A stretch of 64,000 nucleotides of DNA from Cytobacillus solani. Its GTDB lineage: Bacteria > Bacillota > Bacilli > Bacillales > Cytobacillaceae. The notes beneath the pieces are model-generated. The model searched no databases, was not told where the DNA came from, and saw nothing but the letters and a program-made list of their open reading frames with translations. Positions 27,175-35,499 of the stretch are shown in pieces. The position numbers were made by a program, and so were the translations under genes. Position 1 is the stretch's first letter, and each line of letters starts with the position of its first letter. The stretch is taken from the NCBI RefSeq assembly GCF_001420595.1, contig NZ_LJIX01000006.1, forward strand, positions 4,740,857 through 4,804,856, read 5' to 3'.

Positions 27175-27884
27175 TACTTCACATCCTTTCTTGCAAAATC
27201 AAGCAAACCAATCAAGTATATGGCTAATCCGCAAACAAGACCGAAAATGACGGAATACAATGGATCATCCCAGCCATTATTTAATGATGGCCATTTCCAA
27301 GGCATCCAATCTGGGAATCGAAAGGACATCAATGAGAGAATCGTACCTACAATTCCGATAACCAAAGGAATGGCCTGATTTTTCATTGTGATGGAAAGCC
27401 AGATTTGCAGCGCGATAAAAGGCATGGCAGCAAGATAAGGAAAGTAAGCCATTTTAAGCAAGGACAGAAACGGGACGTCCGTTCCAAACTTAAGAAAGAA
27501 ACCAAGGACAATGATCCCAAGGAATAGGAACGTGCTTGATACGAAAAGCAAAAGGGCTGTTAACACAAATTTCCCGGTGAAAACCCGCAGTTTAGAAACT
27601 GGCAATGCGAGAAGCTGCTTCCATGCATTTGTCTGATGCTCAATGTTCGAAATCATAGAGGCAATAAGTGTCAACCCGAGCATGAGAGCAGGAATAGCTA
27701 AATACTTTGCCTCTCCTATCAGACCGGCCCATAAATCCTTTTCATGGACCTTTGTTAAATAGTCATACCGAAGTCCAAAATTAACGGCTTCAAGTGCTAC
27801 AACTCCGAAGGGCCCGAGAAATATCAAAAACCAAATCAGCTTCCTTTTAATCTTAATAAAGTCCGAGGCTAGAATGCTCAGCAT
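27174..27884 (-). CDS. ABC-2 permease, lantibiotic-immunity (MutE/EpiE) type
   Basis: Second permease (236 residues), about six helices, with the matching loop SNIEHQTNAWKQLLALPVSKL. Paralogue of the downstream gene: both share the KQLLA-PVS motif after helix 2. Starts at ATG 27884, overlapping the ATPase stop by one base. The two permeases are expected to form a heterodimer driven by the upstream ATPase. Confidence 0.82.
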   Translation of the reverse strand: MLSILASDFIKIKRKLIWFLIFLGPFGVVALEAVNFGLRYDYLTKVHEKDLWAGLIGEAKYLAIPALMLGLTLIASMISNIEHQTNAWKQLLALPVSKLRVFTGKFVLTALLLFVSSTFLFLGIIVLGFFLKFGTDVPFLSLLKMAYFPYLAAMPFIALQIWLSITMKNQAIPLVIGIVGTILSLMSFRFPDWMPWKWPSLNNGWDDPLYSVIFGLVCGLAIYLIGLLDFARKDVK

Positions 27885-28798
27885 TACAAACTCCCCTCCC
27901 CGCCAGTAAGCTCCAGGAAAATATCTTCAAGTGATTTTTTCTCCTCCTGGACTCTGTACACAGAGAAGCGATCATGAATGAGGTCACCAATCACAGTAGA
28001 AATCTCTTCATCCGAAGTATGAGGCAAATATATTTGATTGTTGTCCATTTCTGCCTGCCTGCCTTTTGAAAGCAGCATTCTCCATGCTTGTTCTGTTTGA
28101 TCAACTTTGATAGCTATTTTGCTTTGTGCTCTTTGCCTAAGCGCTTCAATGGAGTCTTGAAAAATCATTTTTCCTTTTGAAATGATGCCTACCTGCGTTG
28201 CCATCTGGTCCATTTCTGATAATAAGTGGCTTGATACGAGAATTGTAATGCCATGCTCTTTTGGCATACTTTTAATGAGTTCTCTTATTTCCAGGATGCC
28301 CGAAGGATCGAGTCCATTTGTCGGTTCATCCAAGATAAGCAGCTCAGGATTTCCTAAAAGTGCCGCAGCAATCCCTAATCTTTGCTTCATTCCTAATGAA
28401 AATCCTTTCACCGGTCTTTTCGCTTCATTCGATAATCTGACAATCGAAAGCACTTCATTAATCCTCGATTTGGGCGCATCGAGCAGAATACGCAGAGCCT
28501 CCAAATTCTCATACGCATTTAAATGGCCATAATAGGATGGGTACTCGACTAAAGAACCTACTTTTTTTAACACATTAAGTTTTTCCTTTTTCATATTCTT
28601 TCCAAATATATGAATGGATCCCTTTGTTGGTTTAGCAAGTCCAAGAAGCATCCGAATCGTAGTTGTTTTCCCTGCACCATTTGGTCCAAGGAATCCATAG
28701 ATCTCACCTTTATTTATTTTGAGATCAATATTCTCCACGGCATACCTATTCGAAAATTTCTTCGTCAATTGATTCGTTTCAATAATTAATTCACTCAT
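27884..28798 (-). CDS. ABC transporter ATPase, lantibiotic-immunity (LanF/BcrA) type
   Basis: ATP-binding subunit of 304 residues: Walker A GPNGAGKTTT (about 36-45), signature FSLGMKQRLGIA, Walker B LLILDEPTNGLDP and switch His in LVSSHLLSEMDQ. The C-terminal 80 residues are the family's regulatory tail. ATG 28798 follows GAGGTGATGAAG. It begins the FEG-like unit; the two-component system at 31-33 kb on the same strand is a candidate regulator but is separated by the GerP-like cluster. The 28823-29040 gap shows no extra gene. Confidence 0.88.
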   Translation of the reverse strand: MSELIIETNQLTKKFSNRYAVENIDLKINKGEIYGFLGPNGAGKTTTIRMLLGLAKPTKGSIHIFGKNMKKEKLNVLKKVGSLVEYPSYYGHLNAYENLEALRILLDAPKSRINEVLSIVRLSNEAKRPVKGFSLGMKQRLGIAAALLGNPELLILDEPTNGLDPSGILEIRELIKSMPKEHGITILVSSHLLSEMDQMATQVGIISKGKMIFQDSIEALRQRAQSKIAIKVDQTEQAWRMLLSKGRQAEMDNNQIYLPHTSDEEISTVIGDLIHDRFSVYRVQEEKKSLEDIFLELTGGEGSL

Positions 28799-29040
28799 CT
28801 TCATCACCTCGATACCCATCATAACTAGCCTTGGTTAAAACGAAGGGCAATGAAGTTTAAAATTCGTTTAAATATTCGAATGCAAATGGACTAAACACAT
28901 TTCCCGATTAGGCGAATATGATACCTATAAGTAGTCTCCATATTTAGCAATTATGCTTTATTTAAAAAATCATGCCGCTTACGTATGATCACCTTTGACA
29001 AATTATTCAAGGGCGCAGCTTTTCGTAAAGGGGGAAGACG

Positions 29041-29286
29041 ATGCCTGTATCCATCATTTTCAACCAAATTGCAGTAAACACAATCAATCAAAACTCATCA
29101 GTAGCAACAGGTCAAAACAACCAAGCGGACTGGTCTTTTCAAGGGAAAAATAATCTTGCTGCCGGTCAGCAGTTTGGATTGGCGGCTGCAACAGGCAATC
29201 TGAATATTAATTTTGATAACGATTTAGTTGATACTCCAATTAATACTCCTGAAGTGATCAATCCACAGCCTAATATACAGTATTGA
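29041..29286 (+). CDS. Small GerPA/GerPF-like spore protein, paralogue 1
   Basis: An 81-residue Asn/Gln-rich protein without signal peptide. It shares a motif with three neighbours: hydrophobic beta-strand (IIFNQIAVNTIN), then QNSSVATGQNNQADW, and the tail DNDLVDTPI, recalling the short GerPA/GerPF proteins of the B. subtilis gerP operon (coat permeability to germinants). The homology is read from pattern, not from a search. ATG 29041 after AAAGGGGGAAG. Ten bases ahead of its paralogue at 29296. Confidence 0.6.
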   Translation: MPVSIIFNQIAVNTINQNSSVATGQNNQADWSFQGKNNLAAGQQFGLAAATGNLNINFDNDLVDTPINTPEVINPQPNIQY

Positions 29287-29295
29287 GGAATTTAC

Positions 29296-29553
29296 ATGAA
29301 AATTGTCTTTGATTCGATTTCAATTAATAGCATTAGCCAAAATTCTGGTGTTTTTACAGGATCTAATATTCAATTAAACTGGCAATCACAAACAAAAGAA
29401 AACAGCGCATTGGGAACGGTGATAGGAGACTTTAATCACCTAATGAATAATATAAATGTTGTTTACGATAATGATTTAATAGATATGCCTATTATCACTG
29501 AGCCCAGCCAAATGAATCAGAGTAACAAAAAAAAAGGGGATGGACACCATTAG
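29296..29553 (+). CDS. Small GerPA/GerPF-like spore protein, paralogue 2
   Basis: An 85-residue protein with ISINSISQNSGVFTGSN, then NWQSQTKENSALGTVIGDFNH, NNINVVYDNDLIDMPI and a basic end. It is clearly a paralogue of the gene before it (DNDL-D-PI in both). Its stop overlaps the stop of the convergent gene at 29550 by 4 bases, so the two halves of this cluster meet tail to tail with no room for a terminator. Confidence 0.6.
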   Translation: MKIVFDSISINSISQNSGVFTGSNIQLNWQSQTKENSALGTVIGDFNHLMNNINVVYDNDLIDMPIITEPSQMNQSNKKKGDGHH

Positions 29554-29834
29554 TCCTCCCCTTTCATCTTTTCTTGTATTAACTCCTTTACCCAATCTGG
29601 AACATCCTTCTCATCCCGGCTGGTTAGCAGATCCATAATGGCCGAGTCATTTAACAATGATCGTAAGCCTTCAATATGATTCCCGTCACCACTAATACTC
29701 CCAAGGCCTTGACTATGTTTTTTAAAGCTTTCAAATCCCGAAGGAGCATTATTGCCGAAGTTTACACATGAAGCACCTTCTACTGTCCCAATTCGGATTG
29801 TCCCAATAAAGAAGTTAGGAGATAGTAGTGTCAT
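29550..29834 (-). CDS. Small GerP-like protein with helical C-terminus
   Basis: A 94-residue protein: N-terminal FFIGTIRIGTVEGASCVNFGNN is the cluster's strand-S-x-V-x-x-G-x-N motif, followed by GLGSISGDGNHIEG (compare GTIQGNHNHIFN and GTVIGDFNHLMN in the neighbours) and an acidic helical tail (VPDWVKELIQEKMKGED). It overlaps the coiled-coil gene upstream by 20 bases, indicating co-translation. Confidence 0.6.
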   Translation of the reverse strand: MTLLSPNFFIGTIRIGTVEGASCVNFGNNAPSGFESFKKHSQGLGSISGDGNHIEGLRSLLNDSAIMDLLTSRDEKDVPDWVKELIQEKMKGED

Positions 29835-30204
29835 TCTTAGCCTCCTTGTCTTTTAAAGAGATGGAATAGCCTTCTTTCGTTGTTTTGAAGACACTGTTAT
29901 CTTGAGATTGTTTTTCCTTTTTGTTCTTTTGTCCCTTTTCTTTTTCATTTCCTATATTTACGCCAAAATTATTCCCTACATTGAGCGCACCGCTCAATTC
30001 TTCTATATCAATTTGATCAAGGTGAAACGATAATTGATCAAGAACAGGCTGATGAATATCTACTCTATCAATATGAAAATGATATTCTGCCTTTTGATGT
30101 TCCTTCATTCGATCGATCCTCTTCTGCAAATCCTCTAATTGCTTCTGCAGTTCTTTGTAAGAAAGATCATCTTTTCTCCGCTTATGCCAAAACAAAGGAA
30201 TCAC
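29815..30204 (-). CDS. Coiled-coil protein of the GerP-like cluster (GerPC-like layout)
   Basis: A 129-residue protein. Residues 14-40 form a coiled coil (LSYKELQKQLEDLQKRIDRM), followed by a beta-type stretch FHIDRVDIHQPVLDQLSFH, the cluster motif ALNVGNNFGVNIGNE, and a long Lys/Glu-rich, probably disordered tail. A coiled coil ahead of a strand region recalls GerPC, but sequence identity is not evident. ATG overlaps the stop of the gene upstream (ATGA). Confidence 0.55.
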   Translation of the reverse strand: MIPLFWHKRRKDDLSYKELQKQLEDLQKRIDRMKEHQKAEYHFHIDRVDIHQPVLDQLSFHLDQIDIEELSGALNVGNNFGVNIGNEKEKGQKNKKEKQSQDNSVFKTTKEGYSISLKDKEAKNDTTIS

Positions 30205-30404
30205 TCATTTTCTGAAGTAGGTTTATTATTTTTCACCATATGAATATTATTAAAAATGTGATTATGATTCCCCTGAATCGTTCCATTTCCCTCTGCTTTG
30301 TATGCGGCTGATGAAAAACGATACTGTGTATTTTTTCCAGAAAATACAGCTGAAGAATCTTTGATTTGACCAATCGCGAATTGCTTTATTTTAATCTGAG
30401 CCAT
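30201..30404 (-). CDS. Small GerP-like protein (GerPB/GerPD-like pattern)
   Basis: A 67-residue protein, IKQFAIGQIKDSSAVFSGKNTQYRF in two parts: strand, SSAVFSGKN motif, then GNGTIQGNHNHIFNNIHMV. The SS-VF-G pattern recalls GerPD (SSSVFHIGD). ATG 30404 after GAGGTG is preferred to upstream starts inside the Hsp20 gene. Second gene of the minus-strand half, after the Hsp20 gene. Confidence 0.58.
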   Translation of the reverse strand: MAQIKIKQFAIGQIKDSSAVFSGKNTQYRFSSAAYKAEGNGTIQGNHNHIFNNIHMVKNNKPTSENE

Positions 30405-30426
30405 TCTTTTCACCTCCGTCGCTTCA

Positions 30427-30855
30427 TTACTCGAAATGGACATCAATTAATTGCTCACTCACCACTTTTTCAAGCCTAATCACAAGGAGACCATTTTGAT
30501 ACTTTGCAGTGACATTCTTTGCCATAAATGAAAAAGGAAGAGGTATTTGTCTTTCAAAGGGACCTGTAAACCTTTCCTTTATAGTTGCCTTCCCATTGCT
30601 GCTAAGCGAAAAAACAGGAATATTGCCTAAAATAACCAAATTCATGTCTTTTAGCTTAATTTTTATATCATTAATAGAGTGCAATCCTGGTAATTCCACA
30701 AGAATAATTCCTTCATGTTCGGTTTCATACATATCAATAAGTGGTCCCTTTTTAGGGAAAAGCTGCTGAATATCATTCCAAAACTCTTTACCTAGAACAT
30801 CCTCTGCACCCTCGGGAAGTTTCGACCAGCTAAATTTCCCTGTATCCCTAGTCAT
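30427..30855 (-). CDS. Hsp20/alpha-crystallin family protein
   Basis: A 142-residue small heat-shock-type protein. Alpha-crystallin core from about residue 45: VELPGLHSINDIKIKLKD, then ERFTGPFERQIPLPF, YQNGLLVIRLEKV. The usual I-x-I C-terminal tail is not evident, which is also true of the B. subtilis coat proteins CotM/CotP. Leading gene of the minus-strand GerP-like unit. ATG 30855 after GAGGTGG. A CATATAAAT sequence at about 30871-30882 (minus strand) resembles a sigma-E/K -10 box, weak evidence for mother-cell expression. Confidence 0.78.
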   Translation of the reverse strand: MTRDTGKFSWSKLPEGAEDVLGKEFWNDIQQLFPKKGPLIDMYETEHEGIILVELPGLHSINDIKIKLKDMNLVILGNIPVFSLSSNGKATIKERFTGPFERQIPLPFSFMAKNVTAKYQNGLLVIRLEKVVSEQLIDVHFE

Positions 30856-30960
30856 AAAAACCACCTCAAAGCATTTATATGCATAGAAATGTGAGATTAT
30901 TTAAGAATTCCCAATTGCTGATTATAAATAGAACTCCTTACATATTTAATTAACAAAGAA

Positions 30961-31008
30961 AAGAACCTATTTTTGAGAATCATCTGCTCAAAAGTAAGTT
31001 CTTTTTTC
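30961..31008. terminator. Terminator-like hairpin after the histidine kinase gene
   Basis: AAGAAC-TTTTGAG pairs with CTCAAAA-GTTCTT; T6 on the plus strand, a weaker T-rich run on the minus strand where it would end the two-component operon. Confidence 0.6.
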
Positions 31009-31025
31009 GTTTTATCTGCCAGCCA

Positions 31026-32378
31026 TCAACTTCTTTTTCTAATTTTAATCATTGTCCCATGCTCTCCTGTTTCTGTTTCCCATTTAAGCTTCATATCCTT
31101 CAGCATAAGAGATACAATGGAAAGCCCGATTCCCGCTCCTTTTTCAATCGATTCCCCGCCCATCCCTGGACCATGGTCTTCAATGAAGATCTCCTGAAGA
31201 TGAGCATCGATCTTCACACCAATATATGCGCCATTCCGTGCATGCCGGTAAATATTTTGATAAAAATTATCTAACACCCGTTCCACCCTTTGGGGATCAA
31301 CTTCCCAATAAAAGGTCGTCTCTGGAAACTCAACCTCCATTTGAAAGCCTGCTCCTTCAAATACAGGGTACCATGCCGCAAAAGATGTCTTTACTAACCG
31401 AACCATGTCTGTCCTCTCTGGATAATACGGATACTTTCCTGTTGTCAATAATGTATAAGAAAGAAGGTTTTCAATTAGCTGGCCAAGATAGCCAATTTTA
31501 TTGTCGATTAAATCGAGCGATTCTTTACCTTTGTCACTCAATGCTTCTTTCTTTAAGCTAAAGGCATGTCCTCTAATCGTTGTTAATGGCGTTCTTAAAT
31601 CATGTGATAAATTCGCAATCAGCTGTCTTCTAAGCATTTCTTCTTCCTTCTCACGGACCCGGCTAATTTCAAGCTGATGAATCATTTCATTAAATGAAAC
31701 TTCCAGCTGCCCTATTTCATCCCTTTTCTCAACACTTATTGTATCTGGAATGCCGCTTTCTGCTGGACTGGACATGGCCTGCTGAAGCCGCAGAAGGCGC
31801 TTTCTAATTTTGTAGAAGAAAATCCACGAGATAAATATAAAGATTGCTAATACAGCTACTACAGCCAGAATAATGGCATAGCTGTACCGTTCTTGTAAAC
31901 TCTGTCCAGCAGAGAGCATGGCTGAACGCGGGACCTGGAGAATCATAAACCCTTCATCTTTTTTCTTGCCGATTAAAGCCACGACTGTAAAAGGGTCAAC
32001 CTCTAATCCACGGTTTTTTTTCATATAATCAATCGTTAAGGCTGGTGACCATGAAGGTGGAACAGAAAGGCTTTCAGGCAGCCTTTCCCTCGTCTGCCCT
32101 GTTTCATCCACCCAAAACATAGATGCCTCTGAATACTCCTTTTTTATTTCTGTCAGCTTTTCGTTTATTTGATCATCGGAAGCACCAGCTAGGCTTTGTG
32201 CTTCCTCATGCCACATCGCTTCTAAATCTGTCCCATTTTGATATTTACTCGGCTCCACATCAGTAGGAAGATAATTAAAAAATAGAATTGAAATACCTAA
32301 AAAGGATATTGGTACGATCATGATGGCAAATAAGATAATTAATAGATACTGATTCAATAATGAGTTTTTCAATTTCAT
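31026..32378 (-). CDS. Sensor histidine kinase
   Basis: Membrane kinase of 450 residues: helix 1 (about 11-33), extracytoplasmic domain of roughly 130 residues, helix 2 (about 168-190), HAMP, HisKA with LIANLSHDLRTPLTTIRGH, and HATPase with an N-box NFYQNIYRHA and G-boxes GPGMGGE and GAGIGLSIV. Its ATG overlaps the response-regulator stop (ATGA). The large outside loop speaks for direct ligand sensing, unlike the short-loop BceS type. No target is named; the ABC unit downstream is a candidate. Confidence 0.9.
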   Translation of the reverse strand: MKLKNSLLNQYLLIILFAIMIVPISFLGISILFFNYLPTDVEPSKYQNGTDLEAMWHEEAQSLAGASDDQINEKLTEIKKEYSEASMFWVDETGQTRERLPESLSVPPSWSPALTIDYMKKNRGLEVDPFTVVALIGKKKDEGFMILQVPRSAMLSAGQSLQERYSYAIILAVVAVLAIFIFISWIFFYKIRKRLLRLQQAMSSPAESGIPDTISVEKRDEIGQLEVSFNEMIHQLEISRVREKEEEMLRRQLIANLSHDLRTPLTTIRGHAFSLKKEALSDKGKESLDLIDNKIGYLGQLIENLLSYTLLTTGKYPYYPERTDMVRLVKTSFAAWYPVFEGAGFQMEVEFPETTFYWEVDPQRVERVLDNFYQNIYRHARNGAYIGVKIDAHLQEIFIEDHGPGMGGESIEKGAGIGLSIVSLMLKDMKLKWETETGEHGTMIKIRKRS

Positions 32379-33046
32379 TGCTTCACCCTATAGCCGATTC
32401 CCCTGATTGTTTCTATTATTTCAGGTGAGCCTGGGTTTTTTTCTATTTTTTCACGAAGATAGCGAATATGAACCATCAATGTCTTGTCGCCTTCCATGTA
32501 CTGCTCTCCCCAAACAGACTCATAGATCTGCTCTTTCGTTAGAATCTGATTTGGATGTTTTATAAAATGCATAAATATCTGATATTGCTTGCCAGTTAAA
32601 ATGATTTCCTCTCCATTCCGCTGATCAACAATGGTATTTTCGGAGAGATTCACACATATATGGCCGAGCCTTATCTCATTTGAAACCGATAGACCAGACC
32701 TTCTTAGCAATACCTCAATTCTTGCTGCCAGTTCATCCGGGTGAAAGGGCTTTGTTACATAATCATCTGCGAATTGTAAGCCATGCAGCTTATCATCTAC
32801 AGCTGTACGAGCCGAGAGCATTAATATAGGGACATAAGGCGCCTCTTTTTTAAGCCGCTGTCCGACTGTAAATCCGTCAAGTCCAGGGAGCATAACATCT
32901 AATATGACAAGATCACTATTGATAACTGCTTTTTCGGCTCCTTCGCCTGTTTTTAACCACTGGACGTTATATCCTCTCTGCTCTAGATCCTCCTGCACCC
33001 AGCTGCCAATTTCTAAATCATCTTCTATGTATAGAATTCTTCTCAT
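32375..33046 (-). CDS. OmpR/PhoB-family response regulator
   Basis: A 223-residue regulator: receiver domain with acidic pair EDD near the start, phosphorylated Asp in LVILDVMLPGLDG, Lys in VTKPFHPDEL; then a winged-helix DNA-binding domain (EQIYESVWGEQYMEGDKTLMVHIRYLREKI, split here only by reading). ATG 33046 follows AGGTGAT. First gene of the two-component unit; promoters of this gene and of pdxK share the 33047-33193 gap. Confidence 0.92.
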   Translation of the reverse strand: MRRILYIEDDLEIGSWVQEDLEQRGYNVQWLKTGEGAEKAVINSDLVILDVMLPGLDGFTVGQRLKKEAPYVPILMLSARTAVDDKLHGLQFADDYVTKPFHPDELAARIEVLLRRSGLSVSNEIRLGHICVNLSENTIVDQRNGEEIILTGKQYQIFMHFIKHPNQILTKEQIYESVWGEQYMEGDKTLMVHIRYLREKIEKNPGSPEIIETIRGIGYRVKQ

Positions 33047-33193
33047 TTTTATCACCTACGTTTATAATAGAGAATAGCAATTGGGAATAAAAGACTTTTG
33101 ATTTAAAGTTTCTCGAAAAAGTGATTATTGTTATAATAGAAAAAACAATACCAACTTATTTAATGAAGCAATACTTCAGGGAGGAATTTGCAA

Positions 33194-34033
33194 ATGACGA
33201 TGAAAAAAGTCTTAACTATTGCTGGATCTGACACAAGCGGAGGCGCAGGCATCCAAGCTGACCTAAAAACATTCCAAGAACTAGGCGTTTACGGAATGAC
33301 AGCTCTAACTACAATCGTGACAATGGATCCAAAAAACAACTGGAATCATAATGTCTTTCCAATTGCCCTTGATACATTAGAAACGCAAATAGAAACGGTC
33401 CTATCAACTGGAATAGATGCAATGAAAACGGGTATGCTCGGTTCTGTTGAAATTATTGAACTTGCAGCTAAAGTGATAGACGAAAATAAATTAGACCGGG
33501 TTGTCATTGACCCCGTATTAGTTTGTAAAGGGGAAGATGAGGTGCTTCACCCAGAAACTGCTGAAGCATTAAGAACGATTCTTGTTCCACGTGCAACGGT
33601 TGTTACACCTAACCTCTTTGAAGCATGGCAATTGGCTCAAACGGGACCGATCAAAACCGTTGATGATATGAAAGAAGCGGCTGTGAAAATTCATGAGCTT
33701 GGTGCAAAGTATGTCCTTATTAAAGGCGGAAGTAAATTGCAGCATGAAAAAGCGGTAGATCTGCTATATGACGGGAAAGAATTTAAACTGTTTGAAAGCG
33801 AACGAATTGAAACGACTTACACGCATGGTGCAGGCTGCACTTACTCATCAGCTATTACTGCAGAATTAGCAAAAGGGAAAACAGTAGAAGAAGCAGTGGA
33901 AATTGCAAAGGATTTCATTACAGCAGCTATTAGTCATGGGTTTAAATTAAATGAATATGTTGGACCAACGATGCATGGAGCTTATCGCCGTTTTGGTACA
34001 GGTCGTTTGGAAGCAGAACAGCTTAATTCATAA
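33194..34033 (+). CDS. pdxK: Pyridoxine/pyridoxal/pyridoxamine kinase
   Basis: ThiD-like ribokinase-family enzyme of 279 residues that phosphorylates B6 vitamers in salvage to pyridoxal phosphate. TIAGSDTSGGAGIQADLKTF at the N-terminus, MKTGMLGS, and the anion-hole/catalytic motif THGAGCTYSSAITAELAKG near the C-terminus; the Cys in GAGCT is typical of the Bacillus PdxK group. ATG 33194 after GGGAGG. Hydroxymethylpyrimidine kinase is the close alternative. Confidence 0.88.
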   Translation: MTMKKVLTIAGSDTSGGAGIQADLKTFQELGVYGMTALTTIVTMDPKNNWNHNVFPIALDTLETQIETVLSTGIDAMKTGMLGSVEIIELAAKVIDENKLDRVVIDPVLVCKGEDEVLHPETAEALRTILVPRATVVTPNLFEAWQLAQTGPIKTVDDMKEAAVKIHELGAKYVLIKGGSKLQHEKAVDLLYDGKEFKLFESERIETTYTHGAGCTYSSAITAELAKGKTVEEAVEIAKDFITAAISHGFKLNEYVGPTMHGAYRRFGTGRLEAEQLNS

Positions 34034-34034
34034 A

Positions 34035-34059
34035 CAGAGCCAAGCGGCTCTGTTTTTTT
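34035..34059 (+). terminator. Terminator of pdxK
   Basis: CAGAGCC/GGCTCTG stem with T7. Confidence 0.88.
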
Positions 34060-34081
34060 AAAAGCATCAGAAAACACTCTA

Positions 34082-34241
34082 GAGTTAGAGAATTGTCTAG
34101 CTCCATCGCCTATCAAACTTCAGGTCCCCTCCCTACGATAAGTCGACATCAATTCGCTATCACTCATTGTGTCTCCTTTATCGAAAGAACCGGCCCTTCC
34201 AGTTTGTACGGCGATAACCAAGGCGATTGCGCTTTTCTTTA
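34082..34241 (-). repeat. Dispersed element, type A
   Basis: Between the pdxK terminator and yojF. Nearly the same as 10612, with a shortened left part (CTCCATCGCCTATCAAACTT lacks one CGCCTAT repeat) and GCGATTGCGCTTTTCTTT at the right end. It fills most of the 34034-34334 gap. Confidence 0.82.
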
Positions 34242-34334
34242 AGCATGAATTTCGCTTTTCCATTCCTTTTTTAGTAAAATAAAAATTGAAATCAAGATAG
34301 AAATAGGGATAACGTACGAAGAAGGTGGATTAGG

Positions 34335-34679
34335 ATGGAACCGGTAATTATTGATCAGGTACAAAAAGAATTGGATCGCTTTGCCCAAAAGGAAGTGTAT
34401 ATCCATTTAGAAACAACAAACGGGGCATATGCTTCTCATTTCGATGAGTCCTTTTTCTCTTCAGGAGCATACATACGGAATGCGCTTTTACAATATGAAC
34501 ATGGGAAAATAACTGGAAATGGACCTTTTCGTGTTGGGCTCAAAATGAGCTTCGGCTGGGTGTATGCAGAAGGAATTACTCATTTTGAAGTGGATAACAA
34601 AGGAAGGCTGCTACTAGCAGGACATGACTTTAGCGGCAAACTGGCCGTCTCCTTGCAATTAAGTGAACAGCCATTTTAG
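34335..34679 (+). CDS. yojF: YojF family protein
   Basis: A 114-residue soluble protein (DUF1806), DQVQKELDRFAQKEVYIHLETT at the N-terminus and FGWVYAEGITHFEVD near the end. In B. subtilis yojF lies directly before yojG (bshB2), and the same pair is kept here, 40 bases apart, so a role linked to bacillithiol or its conjugates is plausible but not shown. Confidence 0.88.
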   Translation: MEPVIIDQVQKELDRFAQKEVYIHLETTNGAYASHFDESFFSSGAYIRNALLQYEHGKITGNGPFRVGLKMSFGWVYAEGITHFEVDNKGRLLLAGHDFSGKLAVSLQLSEQPF

Positions 34680-34719
34680 AGCTTACCGGAACATAAAGTG
34701 AAAGAAAGGAGTATGCGAC

Positions 34720-35385
34720 ATGGAAAAAGAAAGACATGTATTAGTCGTTTTCCCTCACCCAGATGACGAAGCATTTGGTGTTTCAGGAACAATTGCCTCC
34801 TATACGAAGAGCGGGGTCCCTGTAACATATGCTTGCTTGACACTCGGGGAAATGGGGAGAAACATGGGAAATCCTCCATTTGCTACGAGGGAATCCTTGC
34901 CGCACATAAGAAAAAAAGAGCTGCAGGATGCTGCAAATGTCCTTGGAATCAACGATTTACGCATGCTAGGTTATCGTGATAAAACAGTAGAATTTGAAAA
35001 TGAAGCTGTACTTGCAGCCCATATGGGATCAATTATTAAAGAAGTAAAGCCTTCTTTAATTATTACCTTTTATCCAGGCTATGCTGTACATCCTGACCAT
35101 GATGCATGCGGTGCCGCTGTCATTAAAGCTGTAAAAGATATGCCTGAAAACAAGCGGCCAAAGGTTCATTGTGTTGCCTTCTCTAATAACTGCGAGGAAG
35201 AAATCGGCCAAGCAGACGTTGTTAACAATGTAAGTGAAGTTGCTGATTTAAAGGTGGCTGCCATAAAAGCGCATGTTTCACAAACACAGCTGATGGCCGC
35301 AGAAATGGAAGAACAGTTAAAAAACCAAGACCCCGCAGTGATGGCACGAATTCATAATGAGCGTTTTTGGACCTATAAGTTCTAA
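34720..35385 (+). CDS. bshB2: Bacillithiol biosynthesis deacetylase BshB2
   Basis: Zinc-dependent LmbE-family deacetylase (221 residues) acting on GlcNAc-malate to GlcN-malate, the second step of bacillithiol synthesis. The metal/catalytic motif PHPDDEAFG is at residues 12-20 and the second His motif HPDHDACG near 121. Family distinction from BshB1 rests on the yojF partner and on the N-terminal sequence. Confidence 0.92.
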   Translation: MEKERHVLVVFPHPDDEAFGVSGTIASYTKSGVPVTYACLTLGEMGRNMGNPPFATRESLPHIRKKELQDAANVLGINDLRMLGYRDKTVEFENEAVLAAHMGSIIKEVKPSLIITFYPGYAVHPDHDACGAAVIKAVKDMPENKRPKVHCVAFSNNCEEEIGQADVVNNVSEVADLKVAAIKAHVSQTQLMAAEMEEQLKNQDPAVMARIHNERFWTYKF

Positions 35386-35390
35386 TAAAA

Positions 35391-35433
35391 AAGGCAGTTT
35401 TTCACTTCAAATTTGCGAAAAACTGCTTTTTTT
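35391..35433 (+). terminator. Terminator of bshB2
   Basis: GGCAGTTTTTC/GAAAAACTGC stem with T7. Its right arm carries the first core of phased array 2. Confidence 0.8.
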
Positions 35434-35499
35434 GCAAAATGCCATTTTTATTTGCATATCCGCCTGTTTTTTTGCAAAACAAGAATTATATTTGCAAAT
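35412..35499. repeat. Phased short-repeat array 2 (five units, 20 bp period)
   Basis: The core TTTGCRAAA starts at 35412, 35431, 35451, 35471 and 35491 (steps 19, 20, 20, 20). Cores: TTTGCGAAA, TTTGCAAAA, TTTGCATAT, TTTGCAAAA, TTTGCAAAT, each after a T-rich stretch. It fills the gap between convergent bshB2 and the SRPBCC gene; the first core is in the terminator, the last in the final codons of the SRPBCC gene. Confidence 0.8.
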
